A stretch of 64,000 bases of DNA from Methanosarcina siciliae T4/M (GCF_000970085.1 NZ_CP009506.1:4340001-4404000); one strand, 5' to 3'. Counted from the stretch's first letter, positions 34,991 through 44,414 are shown. Program-made: numbers and translations. Notes: generated by a model not told the origin, from the letters alone.

Positions 34991-36031
34991 TTATTTCACC
35001 TCTCTTTTCACAAGCCAGATAGCATTAACAGGACAGATCATGGCGCAGGCTCCGTCTGCTCCGCACACGTCCTGGTTTACGACTGAAATTATGCCGTTCT
35101 TAACCTCAAGGAGAGCTTTTTCGTCCATATCGTTCAGGTACCCGGAAGCAAGTTCACGGCTATAGAGGGCATTTACAGGGCAGACAATCACACAGTTCCC
35201 ACAGCCCAGGCACGCATACTTATCCGTTTCCAGGCAGGTACGGAGCAGAGCCTCAGGAACGGGGACTTCAAGCAGTTTTTTCTCAAGAACACTCTTTTTC
35301 TCTACATCCGGCAGAATTGCAGTTTTTCGGACATCAATAGCGTTTACAGGACAGGAAACCGCACAGGCTCCACAGTAAATACACGCATCAGGACGGTGAC
35401 TGATCTTTTCTACTTTTTCTCCGAATTTGGCTTTTTTATTGAAAATGGCATTTGCAGGACAAACTTCCACACAGGTGTGACAGGTCCGGCAGGTATCTTC
35501 GCTCCCGGTCCAGCGCCCTTCAAAGGGCTTTTCCACAACAATGGCATTAACAGGACAGACAGCAGCACACCATCCGCAGTGGACACAGCAATCTGTATCG
35601 ATATCGGTTTTTCCTACAAGCTTCAGCTTTCCGTCGGGTGAAATCTCCCGGGTTACCTCAATACAGCCCTGAGGGCAGATATCTTCGCAAAGCCCGCAGT
35701 GAACACATTTTTCGTTTACTGTTGTTGGTTTCATGGCTTCAAAAAGATAGGATCTGTCATTGAGAGTTTTTCCTTCCTGTCTCAACTCAAGAGCCCCGGT
35801 GGGACAGACTCTCGCACAAATACCACAGGCAATACATTCTTCACGTTCCTTCATTTCCAGAAAATTCGCATCCAATAATCCTCTTACTACAGCTCCCACA
35901 GCCCCCACTGCCAGGATACCTTTAGGGCATGCCTGTACACAGGTCCCGCAGCCAATGCATCTTTCAGGCTTATAGATCAGCTGTCTGTCTTTTTTTTCTG
36001 CAAAGACAGGCAATCGCATATCATCTTGCAT
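34991..36031 (-). CDS. fmdF: Formylmethanofuran dehydrogenase subunit F, polyferredoxin
   Basis: A 346-residue polyferredoxin that wires electrons to FmdB. I count seven complete C-x2-C-x2-C-x3-C-P motifs (first CIGCGTCVQACP, seventh CLGCGNCVIVCP) and an eighth, CGADGACAMICP, in which the second Cys position is Asp. Each family member has eight such units. It is the first gene of the operon here; an fmdE gene is not present upstream. The ATG has agggggt 8 bases upstream. Confidence 0.92.
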   Translation of the reverse strand: MQDDMRLPVFAEKKDRQLIYKPERCIGCGTCVQACPKGILAVGAVGAVVRGLLDANFLEMKEREECIACGICARVCPTGALELRQEGKTLNDRSYLFEAMKPTTVNEKCVHCGLCEDICPQGCIEVTREISPDGKLKLVGKTDIDTDCCVHCGWCAAVCPVNAIVVEKPFEGRWTGSEDTCRTCHTCVEVCPANAIFNKKAKFGEKVEKISHRPDACIYCGACAVSCPVNAIDVRKTAILPDVEKKSVLEKKLLEVPVPEALLRTCLETDKYACLGCGNCVIVCPVNALYSRELASGYLNDMDEKALLEVKNGIISVVNQDVCGADGACAMICPVNAIWLVKREVK

Positions 36032-36854
36032 TTTGCTTACCCCCTTTACGTTATACTGTGCAGCCGCTGCACAGCAGCTTCCCTTCGGTCATTTTGCACT
36101 TAGAGCCTATCCGAAAAGTCAAAATGCATGTTGAAAAATCACAATGGATCTATAATATCAGAGTATCCGTTCTGGTTTTGCATATTACATATTGTAAAAG
36201 TTTCAGCAGGTAACCACTTTTCGGATAAGTCCTTAATTCCGGCAAGGTTTAGTGTCATATTTTCGGCACGCAAATTTTAATTGGATTTCTCCAATTCAGC
36301 GATCAGTTTTCACATCTGGATTTTGAGTTCGTTTCATCCGTAAGGTCAAAAACGGTCATACCTCCACAACCGTACTTAAAAACAGCGTCCTCAGCCCTGT
36401 TTCAAAGCAGGCACCAATACTCCCATTAAATCTTTATTTATCTGATCTCCTGTCCAAAGGAATTGAAATAAAATACTCTCAGGCAAGCCCCCTAAAAGCC
36501 CCGTAGTATAGGTTAATTCTTTATCTGCTATTGATAAAATTATCCGGTAAAATAATTTTAAAAATCACTCCCTGACAACTACCTGATCTAAAAAACAGGT
36601 ATTATATGAGCTGATCACAAAACTCAAAATTGCACCTTTGAATTATCAAATCCAGTTGATCAATCGAATTTCCGATTATGGAAATAGTTCTGAAACTGTT
36701 AAGATGTGAAAATAAAATTGGTTTTGTTACGAGCTTAATTCAATTATAAAAATAAAATAAAATAAAATAAAATAAAATAAATATGACAACTAAACAAATT
36801 TTGGGCAACTGGTATAATTTACAGGAGATCATATAGAGTAAGGGAGAACAGTAA
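36032..36854. other. Upstream region of the fmd operon with a MITE-like insertion and an (AAAAT)n tract
   Basis: The 820-bp gap between divergent fmdF and the DHH gene holds the inverted-repeat element at 36103-36232 and an AT-rich part with a simple aaaat repeat at 36747-36781. No fmdE coding region can be seen. Any fmd promoter must lie either in the 70 bp between the element and fmdF or beyond the element. Confidence 0.55.
36103..36232. mobile_element. MITE-like element, about 130 bp
   Basis: Left end gagcctatccgaaaagt (36103-36119) and right end, inverted, ggacttatccgaaaagt (36216-36232) match at 14 of 17 positions. The element carries no gene. A tta on each side could be a 3-bp target duplication of the kind made by some IS5-type transposases. 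It sits 70 bp upstream of the fmd operon start. Confidence 0.62.
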
Positions 36855-37754
36855 ATGACAGATGATAAACGCACGATTTTAATTTATTATCACGATGACA
36901 ATGATGGATACTGTGCAGCCGCCGTTGCTGGAAATTACTATGATCGAAATGAATTTGCCATAAAGTTTGTTGCTATAAATTACGGCAAGGAATCCTGGAA
37001 TAAGGAGGAAATAGGGGCAGCTGAAAAAGTGTGGCTTCTTGATTTTACAAGCGATAAAATGAATGAATTCGTAAAGGTTTGCGGGCCTAAACTTACATGG
37101 ATAGATCATCATAAAACTGCCATCGAGAAATTTCCTGAGCTCTGGAATTCGGGCAATATCCCGGGAATCAGGTCTATCAAAAAGGCAGCCTGTGTACTTA
37201 CATGGGAGTACACGCATCCTGAAACTCTTTCACCTCCTGCAGCCGTTGCCTATATCGGGGACAAAGACATGTGGAAGTTTGAATACGCCGAGACCAGGGC
37301 TTTTAGCGCTGGCTTCAGTCTGATGGTGAAAACTCCTGAGGATCCGGCATGGGAAGTGCTTCTTGGTTCCGGGTCCGAATGCGAGGATACTGTAAATAAG
37401 ATGATATCTCTCGGTAAATTGCTCCTGGAATCTCAAAATTACAAGCTTCGGAAAGCATTCGAACGCGGGGTAGATTGCACTTTCCATAACTGGAGAGCCA
37501 GGCTTGTGAACACTACCGGAAGTATCTCCGAGCTCGGAGAATTCATCTACAGGATGCCTGAATATGATATTGCTATCATGTGGCAGGCTGTGGAAGATAT
37601 GGTGGTATTCAGTCTGAGGTCGGATTCGGGGAATCCTGACTCCCCCGATTGTGCCGAAATTGCTCAGCAATACGGAGGCGGGGGGCACAGGAACGCTGCA
37701 GGGTTCCAGAAAAAGAATATGGATTTCCCACGTCTACTTTTCTGTCAGGTCTAA
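36855..37754 (+). CDS. DHH-family phosphoesterase
   Basis: A 299-residue protein of the DHH/DHHA1 group (relatives include nanoRNases, RecJ-like and oligoribonuclease proteins). The first metal motif is YYHDDNDGYCAA (residues about 11-22), LLDFTSDK carries another Asp, the DHH triad is WIDHHKTAIE and the DHHA1 glycine motif is GGGGHRNAAGF at the C terminus. It has no transmembrane part. The substrate is probably a short nucleic acid or a cyclic dinucleotide breakdown product; this is not decided by the sequence. Confidence 0.85.
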   Translation: MTDDKRTILIYYHDDNDGYCAAAVAGNYYDRNEFAIKFVAINYGKESWNKEEIGAAEKVWLLDFTSDKMNEFVKVCGPKLTWIDHHKTAIEKFPELWNSGNIPGIRSIKKAACVLTWEYTHPETLSPPAAVAYIGDKDMWKFEYAETRAFSAGFSLMVKTPEDPAWEVLLGSGSECEDTVNKMISLGKLLLESQNYKLRKAFERGVDCTFHNWRARLVNTTGSISELGEFIYRMPEYDIAIMWQAVEDMVVFSLRSDSGNPDSPDCAEIAQQYGGGGHRNAAGFQKKNMDFPRLLFCQV

Positions 37755-38190
37755 AATTTTCTTTTAGATCTAAAAAATGGGAAATAAACTCATTATATCT
37801 GAGTTTAACTCACTTATCATTTCTTTTTTCAGGAATTTTTCCTTCAGGAACAGGCCCTGCATTAAATTTCTCTTTTACTCTCGAGGAAGGTTCCATTTAA
37901 TTATAAATCTAAAAGGTATTAAATGTAAAAATAATTTGATTAGTTTTTAAAAAAAATTATAGTATGAAGAAAGGCAAAATCCAGAGTAAAATTTAAATAT
38001 CTGACTTTATATATGCCGTTTTGACCCTTCTTATAGCAATTTAAGATCTTTCTTGTAGGTTTGATACAACTGGCATTGTCTGAATACTATCTAAATAATA
38101 TTAGTTTAATGAGATAATTATTTATAATAAGTAAACCTAGCTTGTATCTACATACAATAAAAAAAGACCTCAACAGTTGAGGAGAATATC
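37755..38190. other. Intergenic region upstream of DUF1699 gene
   Basis: AT-rich DNA. tttatatatgcc near 38007 is a TATA-like word, and a hairpin overlaps the ribosome site of the next gene (38168-38182). Nothing coding recognised. Confidence 0.4.
38168..38182 (+). promoter_or_regulatory. Inverted repeat covering the ribosome-binding site of a DUF1699 gene
   Basis: cctcaacagttgagg is a perfect 7-bp inverted repeat about a single base, able to fold as a 6-bp stem with a 3-base loop. Its right arm contains the Shine-Dalgarno sequence gagg, 8-12 bases before the ATG. Folding would hide the ribosome site; alternatively it is a dimeric operator. Confidence 0.6.
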
Positions 38191-38598
38191 ATGAAGATAA
38201 GAGTAGTCAGTTCAAGAGAAGAAATCTTTACATTGAATCCAAACGAAAGAATAGTTCACCTGGCATTCAGACCTTCAAACAAGGACATCTTTGGATTGGT
38301 TGAAACATGCCCGAAGATTGAGGTAATTCAGTTACCCAAATCTTATATGGCCACTGTTTCAGGATCTATAGAGATGTTCCTGCAGATGCAGCGCATCCAG
38401 CTTCTTGAAGGAGATGTCTGGGGGCACAGGAAAGATATAAACGAATATTACGCAATTCCATCTTCAGTGATTGAAAAAATTAAGGAATTAAAAATCGAAG
38501 GCAAGTCCGCGGAGGAGATTGAGAAAAAGGTTTCACGAGAAAGCAAGCTGAATCCTGAAATGGTCGCTTATCTCCTGACAAAGGAAACTCTTGCTTAA
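38191..38598 (+). CDS. DUF1699 family protein (copy 1)
   Basis: A 135-residue protein of a family largely confined to Methanosarcina-type archaea (DUF1699). Conserved blocks are MKIRVVSSREEIFTLNPNER, IVHLAFRPSNKDIF, CPKIEVIQLPKSY and a C-terminal helical part, KELKIEGKSAEEIEKKV...LNPEMVAYLL, that resembles a small helix-turn-helix or UBA-like helical unit. Function unknown. Two paralogues occur in this window. A possible attenuating hairpin precedes it and a strong terminator follows. Confidence 0.85.
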   Translation: MKIRVVSSREEIFTLNPNERIVHLAFRPSNKDIFGLVETCPKIEVIQLPKSYMATVSGSIEMFLQMQRIQLLEGDVWGHRKDINEYYAIPSSVIEKIKELKIEGKSAEEIEKKVSRESKLNPEMVAYLLTKETLA

Positions 38599-38638
38599 AT
38601 TCAAGTAGGATAAAGCATATCAGTAGGTGTTTTACTGG

Positions 38639-38683
38639 AGATTAGATCGGATATAACCGGGGTTATATATCGGGATCTAATCT
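38639..38683 (+). terminator. Long hairpin terminator of DUF1699 copy 1
   Basis: agattagatc (38639 on) pairs with gatctaatct (ending 38683), and inside it gatataacc pairs with ggttatat. The result is a nearly continuous stem of about 19 bp. T-rich sequence (ctttttattcttct) follows within 25 bases. Confidence 0.7.
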
Positions 38684-38840
38684 CTAACTTAAAGCTTGAG
38701 ACTTTTTATTCTTCTGGGCTCTTTTTTGATTACCTGCAGAATATTTATTAGAATCCTCGTTCATGAAGATTTATATTTCTGAAACCAGCTCTATATAACA
38801 GGTAAATTGCCTTCTTTTTCCACATTCAAGGAACTCTATC

Positions 38841-39725
38841 ATGGAAATGCCGCGAAAAATTCGTATAGTCAAAATAGCCTACTTTTCAGGAACCGGAAGC
38901 ACAGCTCGGGTTGCAGGTGCTCTCCAGAAGGAACTGGAGAGGCGAGGGGTATCTGTCGTCAGGTTCGGGATAAGGGCCGGAAATCTCCCTACCGGAGATA
39001 AAGAGAACCTCCTGGTACTATTATTTGCTGTACATGCTTTCAATGCTCCCGGGATTGTATATCAGTGGATTGACAGCCTTTCCGAGAATAATGAAATCGT
39101 TCCAGCGGCTGTAATATCCGTTTCTGGGGGTGGGGAAATAACCCCCAATACTGCTTGCCGAGTAAGCTCTATACGCAAACTGGAGAAAAAGAACTACCGG
39201 GTTGTTTATGAAAAGATGATAGTTATGCCTTCAAACTGGGTGGTGAAAACCGATGATATGCTGGCTATCCGGTTGCTTGAGATCCTGCCTTCAAAGGTTG
39301 AGCGTATAGCTGATGACCTGCTAGCAGGCGTTGTGCGCAGAACCGAGCCCAATTTCATAGACCGCATATTCTCCATGTTTGGGGAGCTGGAAAAAAAAGG
39401 GACCAAATTCTTTGGGGAAAGAATTCAGGTAAATGAGAACTGCAGTGGCTGCGGTTGGTGTGAAAAAAAATGCCCTGCAAACAACATCAATATGTTGGAA
39501 GGAAAACCGGTCTTTGGAAAGGATTGTTTTCTATGCTTAAAATGTATTTACGGCTGTCCCGGGAAAGCCCTTAGTGCAGGGGCATTCAAATTCATCATCC
39601 TGAAGGAAGGGTATGACCTCAAGGAAATCGAAAAGAGAATGGAAGGAATCCGACCGTTTCCGGTAGAGGATCTGGCGAAGGGATTTCTCTGGAAAGGGGT
39701 AAAAAAATACTTACTTGAAGATTGA
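38841..39725 (+). CDS. EFR1-type flavodoxin-ferredoxin fusion protein
   Basis: A 294-residue protein combining an N-terminal flavodoxin-like domain (YFSGTGSTARVAGAL, the FMN phosphate loop; then LLFAVHAFNAPG) with a C-terminal two-cluster ferredoxin domain (CSGCGWCEKKCP and CFLCLKCIYGCPG). This is the EFR1 layout. It probably transfers single electrons between a low-potential donor and an unknown partner. It lies between two facing DUF1699 genes. Confidence 0.87.
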   Translation: MEMPRKIRIVKIAYFSGTGSTARVAGALQKELERRGVSVVRFGIRAGNLPTGDKENLLVLLFAVHAFNAPGIVYQWIDSLSENNEIVPAAVISVSGGGEITPNTACRVSSIRKLEKKNYRVVYEKMIVMPSNWVVKTDDMLAIRLLEILPSKVERIADDLLAGVVRRTEPNFIDRIFSMFGELEKKGTKFFGERIQVNENCSGCGWCEKKCPANNINMLEGKPVFGKDCFLCLKCIYGCPGKALSAGAFKFIILKEGYDLKEIEKRMEGIRPFPVEDLAKGFLWKGVKKYLLED

Positions 39726-40507
39726 ATTTCACGGCACGGGCATATTTCAGGAAGTTTTTTGAATTCTTTATGGAATTTCCAGGGTTATCGGGTTTTACTC
39801 CAGATTCATGACTTACATTGCAGGTGTGTAGCGTTTCAGGATGTTCACAATGAAGATAGTTCTTTCTCATTCGGATACGGTGGTTTCTCCCCGCATTCAT
39901 TTCATAAGCCTGGAGTACTTATACGGAATATCAGGTCAACAGATAGATTTTCGGCAGATGAGGGTATCCATACCTTTTTATGGAAACTAATGCATTCATC
40001 CTTCTTGTCAAACCTGAAAACTCGATATCGTTGATGCAAATCTTGGTTATTCTAGATATAGGGATTTCAATGAATTATATGAATAAACTCTTCCAGCCGT
40101 TTATTGAAATCTCACTAATGAGATAAGTTCTCAAGAATTGATATAACAATTTAGAAAAATTTATCGTATCAGCTTTGAAAAACTTTTACACTTTCATGTT
40201 GGAAAGAAGCTCTATCCAGAAATTTCTCTCTATCGCATTTTATGGGTATTATTATGGGACGAATTATTAAAAAAGGCGCCATTATAAAAAGTTACAAGAC
40301 AATGGTAATATGACAGTAATTAAAAATAATAAGTAATTAAAAATAAGAAGTAATTAAAATAAAATAGTAACTAAACTTGAAAAGTAATGAAACTATAAGA
40401 TCCTTTATTTAAAAAAGTAACACGAATAAATCAATAATTAAAATTACGAAGCAATAAAAATTAAACGAAAATAAAATGGGAAGAGCCTGTAAATTTATTT
40501 TAGAGGC
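39726..40507. other. Gene-poor region with A-rich repeats
   Basis: No convincing gene. Between about 40315 and 40400, words of the type agtaattaaaaat recur four or more times in A-rich DNA. This may serve as a terminator region between the convergent EFR1 and DUF1699 genes. Confidence 0.5.
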
Positions 40508-40915
40508 TCATGCAGTAATATCCTTTCTGAGGATGTATGCAACCATTTCAGGATTAAGTTTGCTTTCCCTTGAGACTTTTTCTTCGATAGCCTCAGTGGA
40601 CTTACCTTCGATTTTCAATTCCTTTATCTCCTCAATTATAGAGGAAGGAATGCGGTAGTATTCGTTTATATCTTTCCTGTGTCCCCAGACATCTCCTTCT
40701 ATGAGCTGGATGCGCTGCATTTCAAGGAACATTTCTATGGACTTTGAGACCGTGCGCCTGTATGATTTCGGAAGCTGTATTACCTCAATCTTCGGGCAGT
40801 TCTCGACCAGGGAAAAAATATCCTTGTTTGAAGGCCTGAATGCCAGGTGAACTATTCTTTCGTTTGGATTCAATGTAAAGATTTCTTCTCTTGAACTCAC
40901 AACCCTTATTTTCAA
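40508..40915 (-). CDS. DUF1699 family protein (copy 2)
   Basis: A 135-residue near-duplicate of the protein at 38191-38598, with most differences conservative (for example SKDIFSLVENCPKIEV and IPSSIIEEIKELKIEGKS). It starts with TTG, with ggaggac 7 bases upstream; the corresponding codon in copy 1 is ATG. The hairpin over the ribosome site seen in copy 1 is not present. It lies in inverted orientation to copy 1, about 1.9 kb away. Confidence 0.85.
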   Translation of the reverse strand: MKIRVVSSREEIFTLNPNERIVHLAFRPSNKDIFSLVENCPKIEVIQLPKSYRRTVSKSIEMFLEMQRIQLIEGDVWGHRKDINEYYRIPSSIIEEIKELKIEGKSTEAIEEKVSRESKLNPEMVAYILRKDITA

Positions 40916-41992
40916 AGTTTGTCCTCCCGATCTATTGATTTTTTTTCATTTGATACTAAAAAATTCTTCATTAAATATTTTTCTATAACTACATGATTTA
41001 TTTAGAAATAACTAGTATTTACATTCTTTCTTTTATTCCCACGTATTTTTCTTTTCCGTATTCAAAATCGGCATATGGAGCACTTTTTTATTTCACATAT
41101 TAATAACTAATCAGTCTGAACTTCTGAAAAGCATGAGGAACAAAATCAACAAAAAATAAGAATATTATCAAAACAATATTTGTTTTGTCTCAAGTCAGGG
41201 CATTTTTAATAGTGTCGAAGTTCTCAAGAATACTTCCTACCCTCCAAAATTGTACTTATTCACTTTTTCATATTTTAGCGTAAATATCCCTGAAGTCCAT
41301 CTGTGTAAATGTCTTGCGTAAGTCTGTTGGGTTTCCAAAATGTGTTAACTTTAAGCTGAAATTTCAGCGAGCTTATATTCTCCGGACATTATTAAGGACC
41401 TAATTTTTTGTCTTCAATTGGATCATCTTTTTTTCAGGTAGAAAAGGATGTATCTACGGAGAAAGGGAAATCTCCAAACAGGTCTAATTTTTCCGAGTTA
41501 TCACATTCTCTTGAAGAGTTCGTTTAGATTTCACACCTTTTCCGTTTTTCCTTGTCGATCTCTAGTGTTCTCTACAAAAGTTAAATTAGTACAGTAAAGC
41601 CCCATTTGGTAATATTCATCACGTTGATAATGTAAAATTTTGTGATTAAATCAAAACTATAATTCTATATATGAGAGAGATTATTGCATAATTATGGCAG
41701 ATGTCCGTAGGAATTTTCTCTCCACTTTGAAACAAAACGTTCCATATTTAAGCAACAACAAAGTAGATTCAGAAGTAGCCCTTGGGATATTGATGCATTT
41801 ATTTCTTTTTCTTTGCCTGATCTTTTTACTTTACCTGTTAGCAAGACAATTGATGTAAAATTTAACATATTCTTTTCGGATGAAGCTTGGTTTAACATAC
41901 TTTTTTTTCAGGCGTACATTCTTATCTTCACAAATTATAATATTGTAAACCGGGAGAAATCTACCGATAAATACAAAAAATTCTGAAACAAT
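40916..41992. other. Gene-poor region with transposase debris
   Basis: A kilobase without an intact gene. It contains an IS1-type transposase tail at 41500-41620. A 68-codon frame at 41692-41898 is not recognisable. The rest is AT-rich. Confidence 0.5.
41500..41620 (-). pseudogene. Remnant of IS1-like transposase C terminus
   Basis: On the minus strand the sequence reads DEYYQMGLYCTNLTF and, after a frame change, KGVKSKRTLQENVI. These align with EIQMKLYCTYFNF and ERGVECKNTPAREAGI of the transposase at 26482-27579. Only this short C-terminal piece is left. Confidence 0.6.
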
Positions 41993-42847
41993 TCAGAATT
42001 TGTTTGCTTTTGTGATATTATAGCCTGTAAACTCCATTTTTCCGGAATCCAAATTTATATAGACCATATTTGAGATGCTGGAGTAATAAGTGAAGAGTTC
42101 TCTTCCCCATTTGATAGCGCTTTCCTCGTAACTTATAAGTGTGGTCCCGTCGAACCTCCCGTTCTTGTCAAAGAGCCAGAGTGCCATAAAGGTGTCTGTT
42201 ACAGCAAGAGTAAGAGGGCCAATATGCCCGCTGCGCATGGAAACACTCATGTTTTCATGGGAAAGGAAGCACTTAAATTGGTCCGGGAAATCGTCAAAAA
42301 ACTTATCAAAAACCTGTTCCGTAAGTACGAAAGAGACTTTTGCGTTATTCCGGAGGAGCTTTGAAAATATGCTGACTGTCTGGGGCTGGAAGGTGGAGCT
42401 TGTCATCATAACATATTTTGAGGTAAGGACCTTTTCGACAAAAGTCGGATGGAACTCAAAAAGACAGTCTCTGTCTGCTTCCAGAAGCTCGCAATGCTTC
42501 AAGTTTCCGATTCTTTTTCTCATATGATACGGGATTTCACTAAGGTCGCGGGTTTCCCAGTACTCATGATTTTCTACATAAATGTTGATAATATTCAGAA
42601 ATTCCTCGATTTTTTCAACAATAAGGACTCCCATGTCCGATAACTTATATTTGTCTTCAACGGGGTCGTAGGTTACGAGATCCCATTTAAGAAGTTTCTT
42701 AATCTGGGGCATAAGGGCACTTGAGTTGACATCAAGAGCCTCTTTTATTTCATCGATGCTCTTTGGCCCTTCTTTCAGGAGAAGAACCAGTACATTTTTT
42801 CTTTTTTCGGATAAAAAGATTGTTTTTATCAGGCAAGATGGGTCCAA
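41993..42847 (-). CDS. Msr-type transcriptional regulator (winged helix plus DUF1724-like domain)
   Basis: A protein of about 284 residues. An N-terminal winged helix (residues 5-75: RKNVLVLLLKEGPKSIDEIKEAL, SSALMPQIKKLLKWDLV, DKYKLSDMGVLIVEK) is followed by the C-terminal DUF1724/FilR1-like ligand or sensor domain typical of Methanosarcina-specific regulators (Msr proteins), several of which control methyltransferase operons. No ATG fits the N terminus; a TTG at 42847 has ggtgat 5 bases upstream. It lies about 2.4 kb past the end of the mtp operon and is a candidate regulator for it (possibly MsrH). Confidence 0.82.
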   Translation of the reverse strand: MDPSCLIKTIFLSEKRKNVLVLLLKEGPKSIDEIKEALDVNSSALMPQIKKLLKWDLVTYDPVEDKYKLSDMGVLIVEKIEEFLNIINIYVENHEYWETRDLSEIPYHMRKRIGNLKHCELLEADRDCLFEFHPTFVEKVLTSKYVMMTSSTFQPQTVSIFSKLLRNNAKVSFVLTEQVFDKFFDDFPDQFKCFLSHENMSVSMRSGHIGPLTLAVTDTFMALWLFDKNGRFDGTTLISYEESAIKWGRELFTYYSSISNMVYINLDSGKMEFTGYNITKANKF

Positions 42848-43189
42848 TCTCAATCACCAAGGACTTATAACCCTTCAGGGTAAAACGACAGCTTGACAGG
42901 ATCAACGCCATTGAATATTAGCAGAAGAGAATCAGAAAACATTCTTTGAAATTTATAAGCAACCTAATATAGGATTATTTGATATTAAAAAGTTATTATT
43001 CTGATTGCATCAAAAAGTTATTAACCTTAGTCCCCACATTTTAAGCGCATAATTTTCATATCCTTTCTGAGTTCTCTCTATTCATGCGCAATTGCGCATG
43101 AGTTTTCCTTCTTTTGACTTTCAGTAGGTAACGGTGACATCCCATCTACATTTACGGGCAAAACGCTCAGAAATCTTGGAACAAAACGC
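42848..43189. other. Upstream region of the Msr-type regulator
   Basis: AT-rich promoter region of the regulator gene. It contains a perfect 20-bp palindrome at 43082-43101, listed separately. A gcgcataat half-element lies near 43044. Confidence 0.5.
43082..43101. promoter_or_regulatory. Perfect 20-bp palindrome upstream of the Msr-type regulator
   Basis: tcatgcgcaattgcgcatga is an uninterrupted 20-base palindrome, about 235 bp upstream of the regulator start. Length and perfection fit an operator for a dimeric DNA-binding protein, perhaps autoregulation. A shorter ttatgcgcataa palindrome occurs at 245-256. Confidence 0.6.
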
Positions 43190-43950
43190 ACATTAGTTTA
43201 CGATCTTACCAGTTTCTTAAGTTGCTCTCAACTGGTAAATCTCTTTGAATGCGGGATGTAATAGAGATGGTTTTGATCTCCCTCAAATAAATCTCTCTGT
43301 GATTGTGGATAAAGAAAAAGGCATTCTCGTGATGTATAGCATAATACAGGAATAGGAGAAGATGCGTCTCGTATCTTCTCAACTCCATTAAATAACTCTA
43401 TAGCATCCTCCGTACTACGTTTTCCGTCATGATGGAAAAGAAGCAATCTTGTGTTGCTTTTGATTGCTGTAAGTGAATATACATCACCACACTCTTCAGA
43501 GTCCTCTTCAGTCACATTTTTTTGCTTTTTTTTATGTATGACCAGATCTCGTCAACCTCTACTCCCGTAAGATTAAGATTTTTGAGGAAATAAGTTGTAA
43601 CTTCTTCTGCATGGGTTCCTGCGATCTCAAGCCATCTACAAATAGTGTCTTTACTATGTCCAGTAGCTCTTGCAACTCCACGAATACTGCCTTTTTCAGG
43701 AAGCATAGATATTGTCCTTAGGACTTCTTTATCAGGAGTATTGAGTTCGAAAAATATTGTTCCTCTGGTTTCACTAAAACAACATTTACAGGTTTTACAT
43801 TAAGTAGAACGTGATTGTTTTTACCATATCTCTCTTTAAGGACTATATTTCCTTGATTTTTAATTCCATAATCAATGCAGTCTTTGTTCCAGCAAAAAAA
43901 TTGTGAAAAATCGATTTCAGAAGTGATTAAGATCCTCCAAATAATAACAG
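43190..43950 (-). pseudogene. Second IS1-like transposase remnant
   Basis: Minus-strand pieces in several frames: CIDYGIKNQGNIVLKERYGK, then KTCKCCFSETRGTIFFELNT, then MLPEKGSIRGVARATGHS and VEVDEIWSYIKK, and after a -1 change at eight A (43526-43533) KKQKNVTEEDSEECGD and SLTAIKSNTRLLLFHHDGKR. The catalytic C-terminal third is missing. The zinc-ribbon, helix-turn-helix and DE-W entry motif show an IS1-like family different from the 26.5-kb element. Confidence 0.75.
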
Positions 43951-44099
43951 ATTTAAAATTATATAATATTAAGTCAATGATTTAAGGACACGACCTGTTG
44001 ATGTTACAACCCTAAATATACAATCAAAAGGATGCTCGATGAACAAATTCCTTTTATCATGCCGGCTACAATGGCACTTAAATGTGTTAAGGAACTCAT

Positions 44100-44347
44100 G
44101 AGTTAGGCACATAAAGATTCGACAATAAAAGGATTCATATTTATCTGTTTCATCGGACTCATAATAAGAATGATGCTGCTCAATATATGAAAGAAACTAA
44201 GATTATCGAAGAATATGCAGTTGAAAGTTTACTCTTAAAACTTGAAAATATAAGGAAAGTATAACTGCAAGATGGGGATGTAATAGTTATGGAAATCACA
44301 AGAAAGCAAAAAGAAATATTATGGAAAAATTGAATTTGTGCGCTTGA
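44100..44347 (+). pseudogene. IS1634/IS4-type transposase C-terminal remnant
   Basis: Plus-strand pieces in different frames: HKDSTIKGFIFICFIGLIIRM, then MKETKIIEEYAVESLLLKLE, then LQDGDVIVMEITRKQKEIL and EKLNLCA with a stop at 44345-44347. The order and wording match the end of archaeal IS1634-like transposases from memory. At least three frame breaks make it inactive. Confidence 0.62.
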
Positions 44348-44366
44348 AAAAACGGAAGTTAGGTAT

Positions 44367-44414
44367 TAACAGCCAGTCTAACAGCCAGTCTAACAGCCAG
44401 CCTAACAGCTAGCC
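44367..44414. repeat. 12-bp tandem repeat, four copies
   Basis: taacagccagtc at 44367-44378 and 44379-44390 is exact; the copies at 44391-44402 and 44403-44414 have one and two or three changes. It follows directly behind the IS1634-type remnant. Confidence 0.85.

Noticed and set aside
39759..40034. 91-codon plus-strand frame behind the EFR1 gene
   Set aside because: Composition is unlike the neighbouring genes, no ribosome site is seen and no family is recognised.
41692..41898. 68-codon minus-strand frame near the transposase tail
   Set aside because: I could not match it to the IS1-like proteins or any other family; treated as debris.
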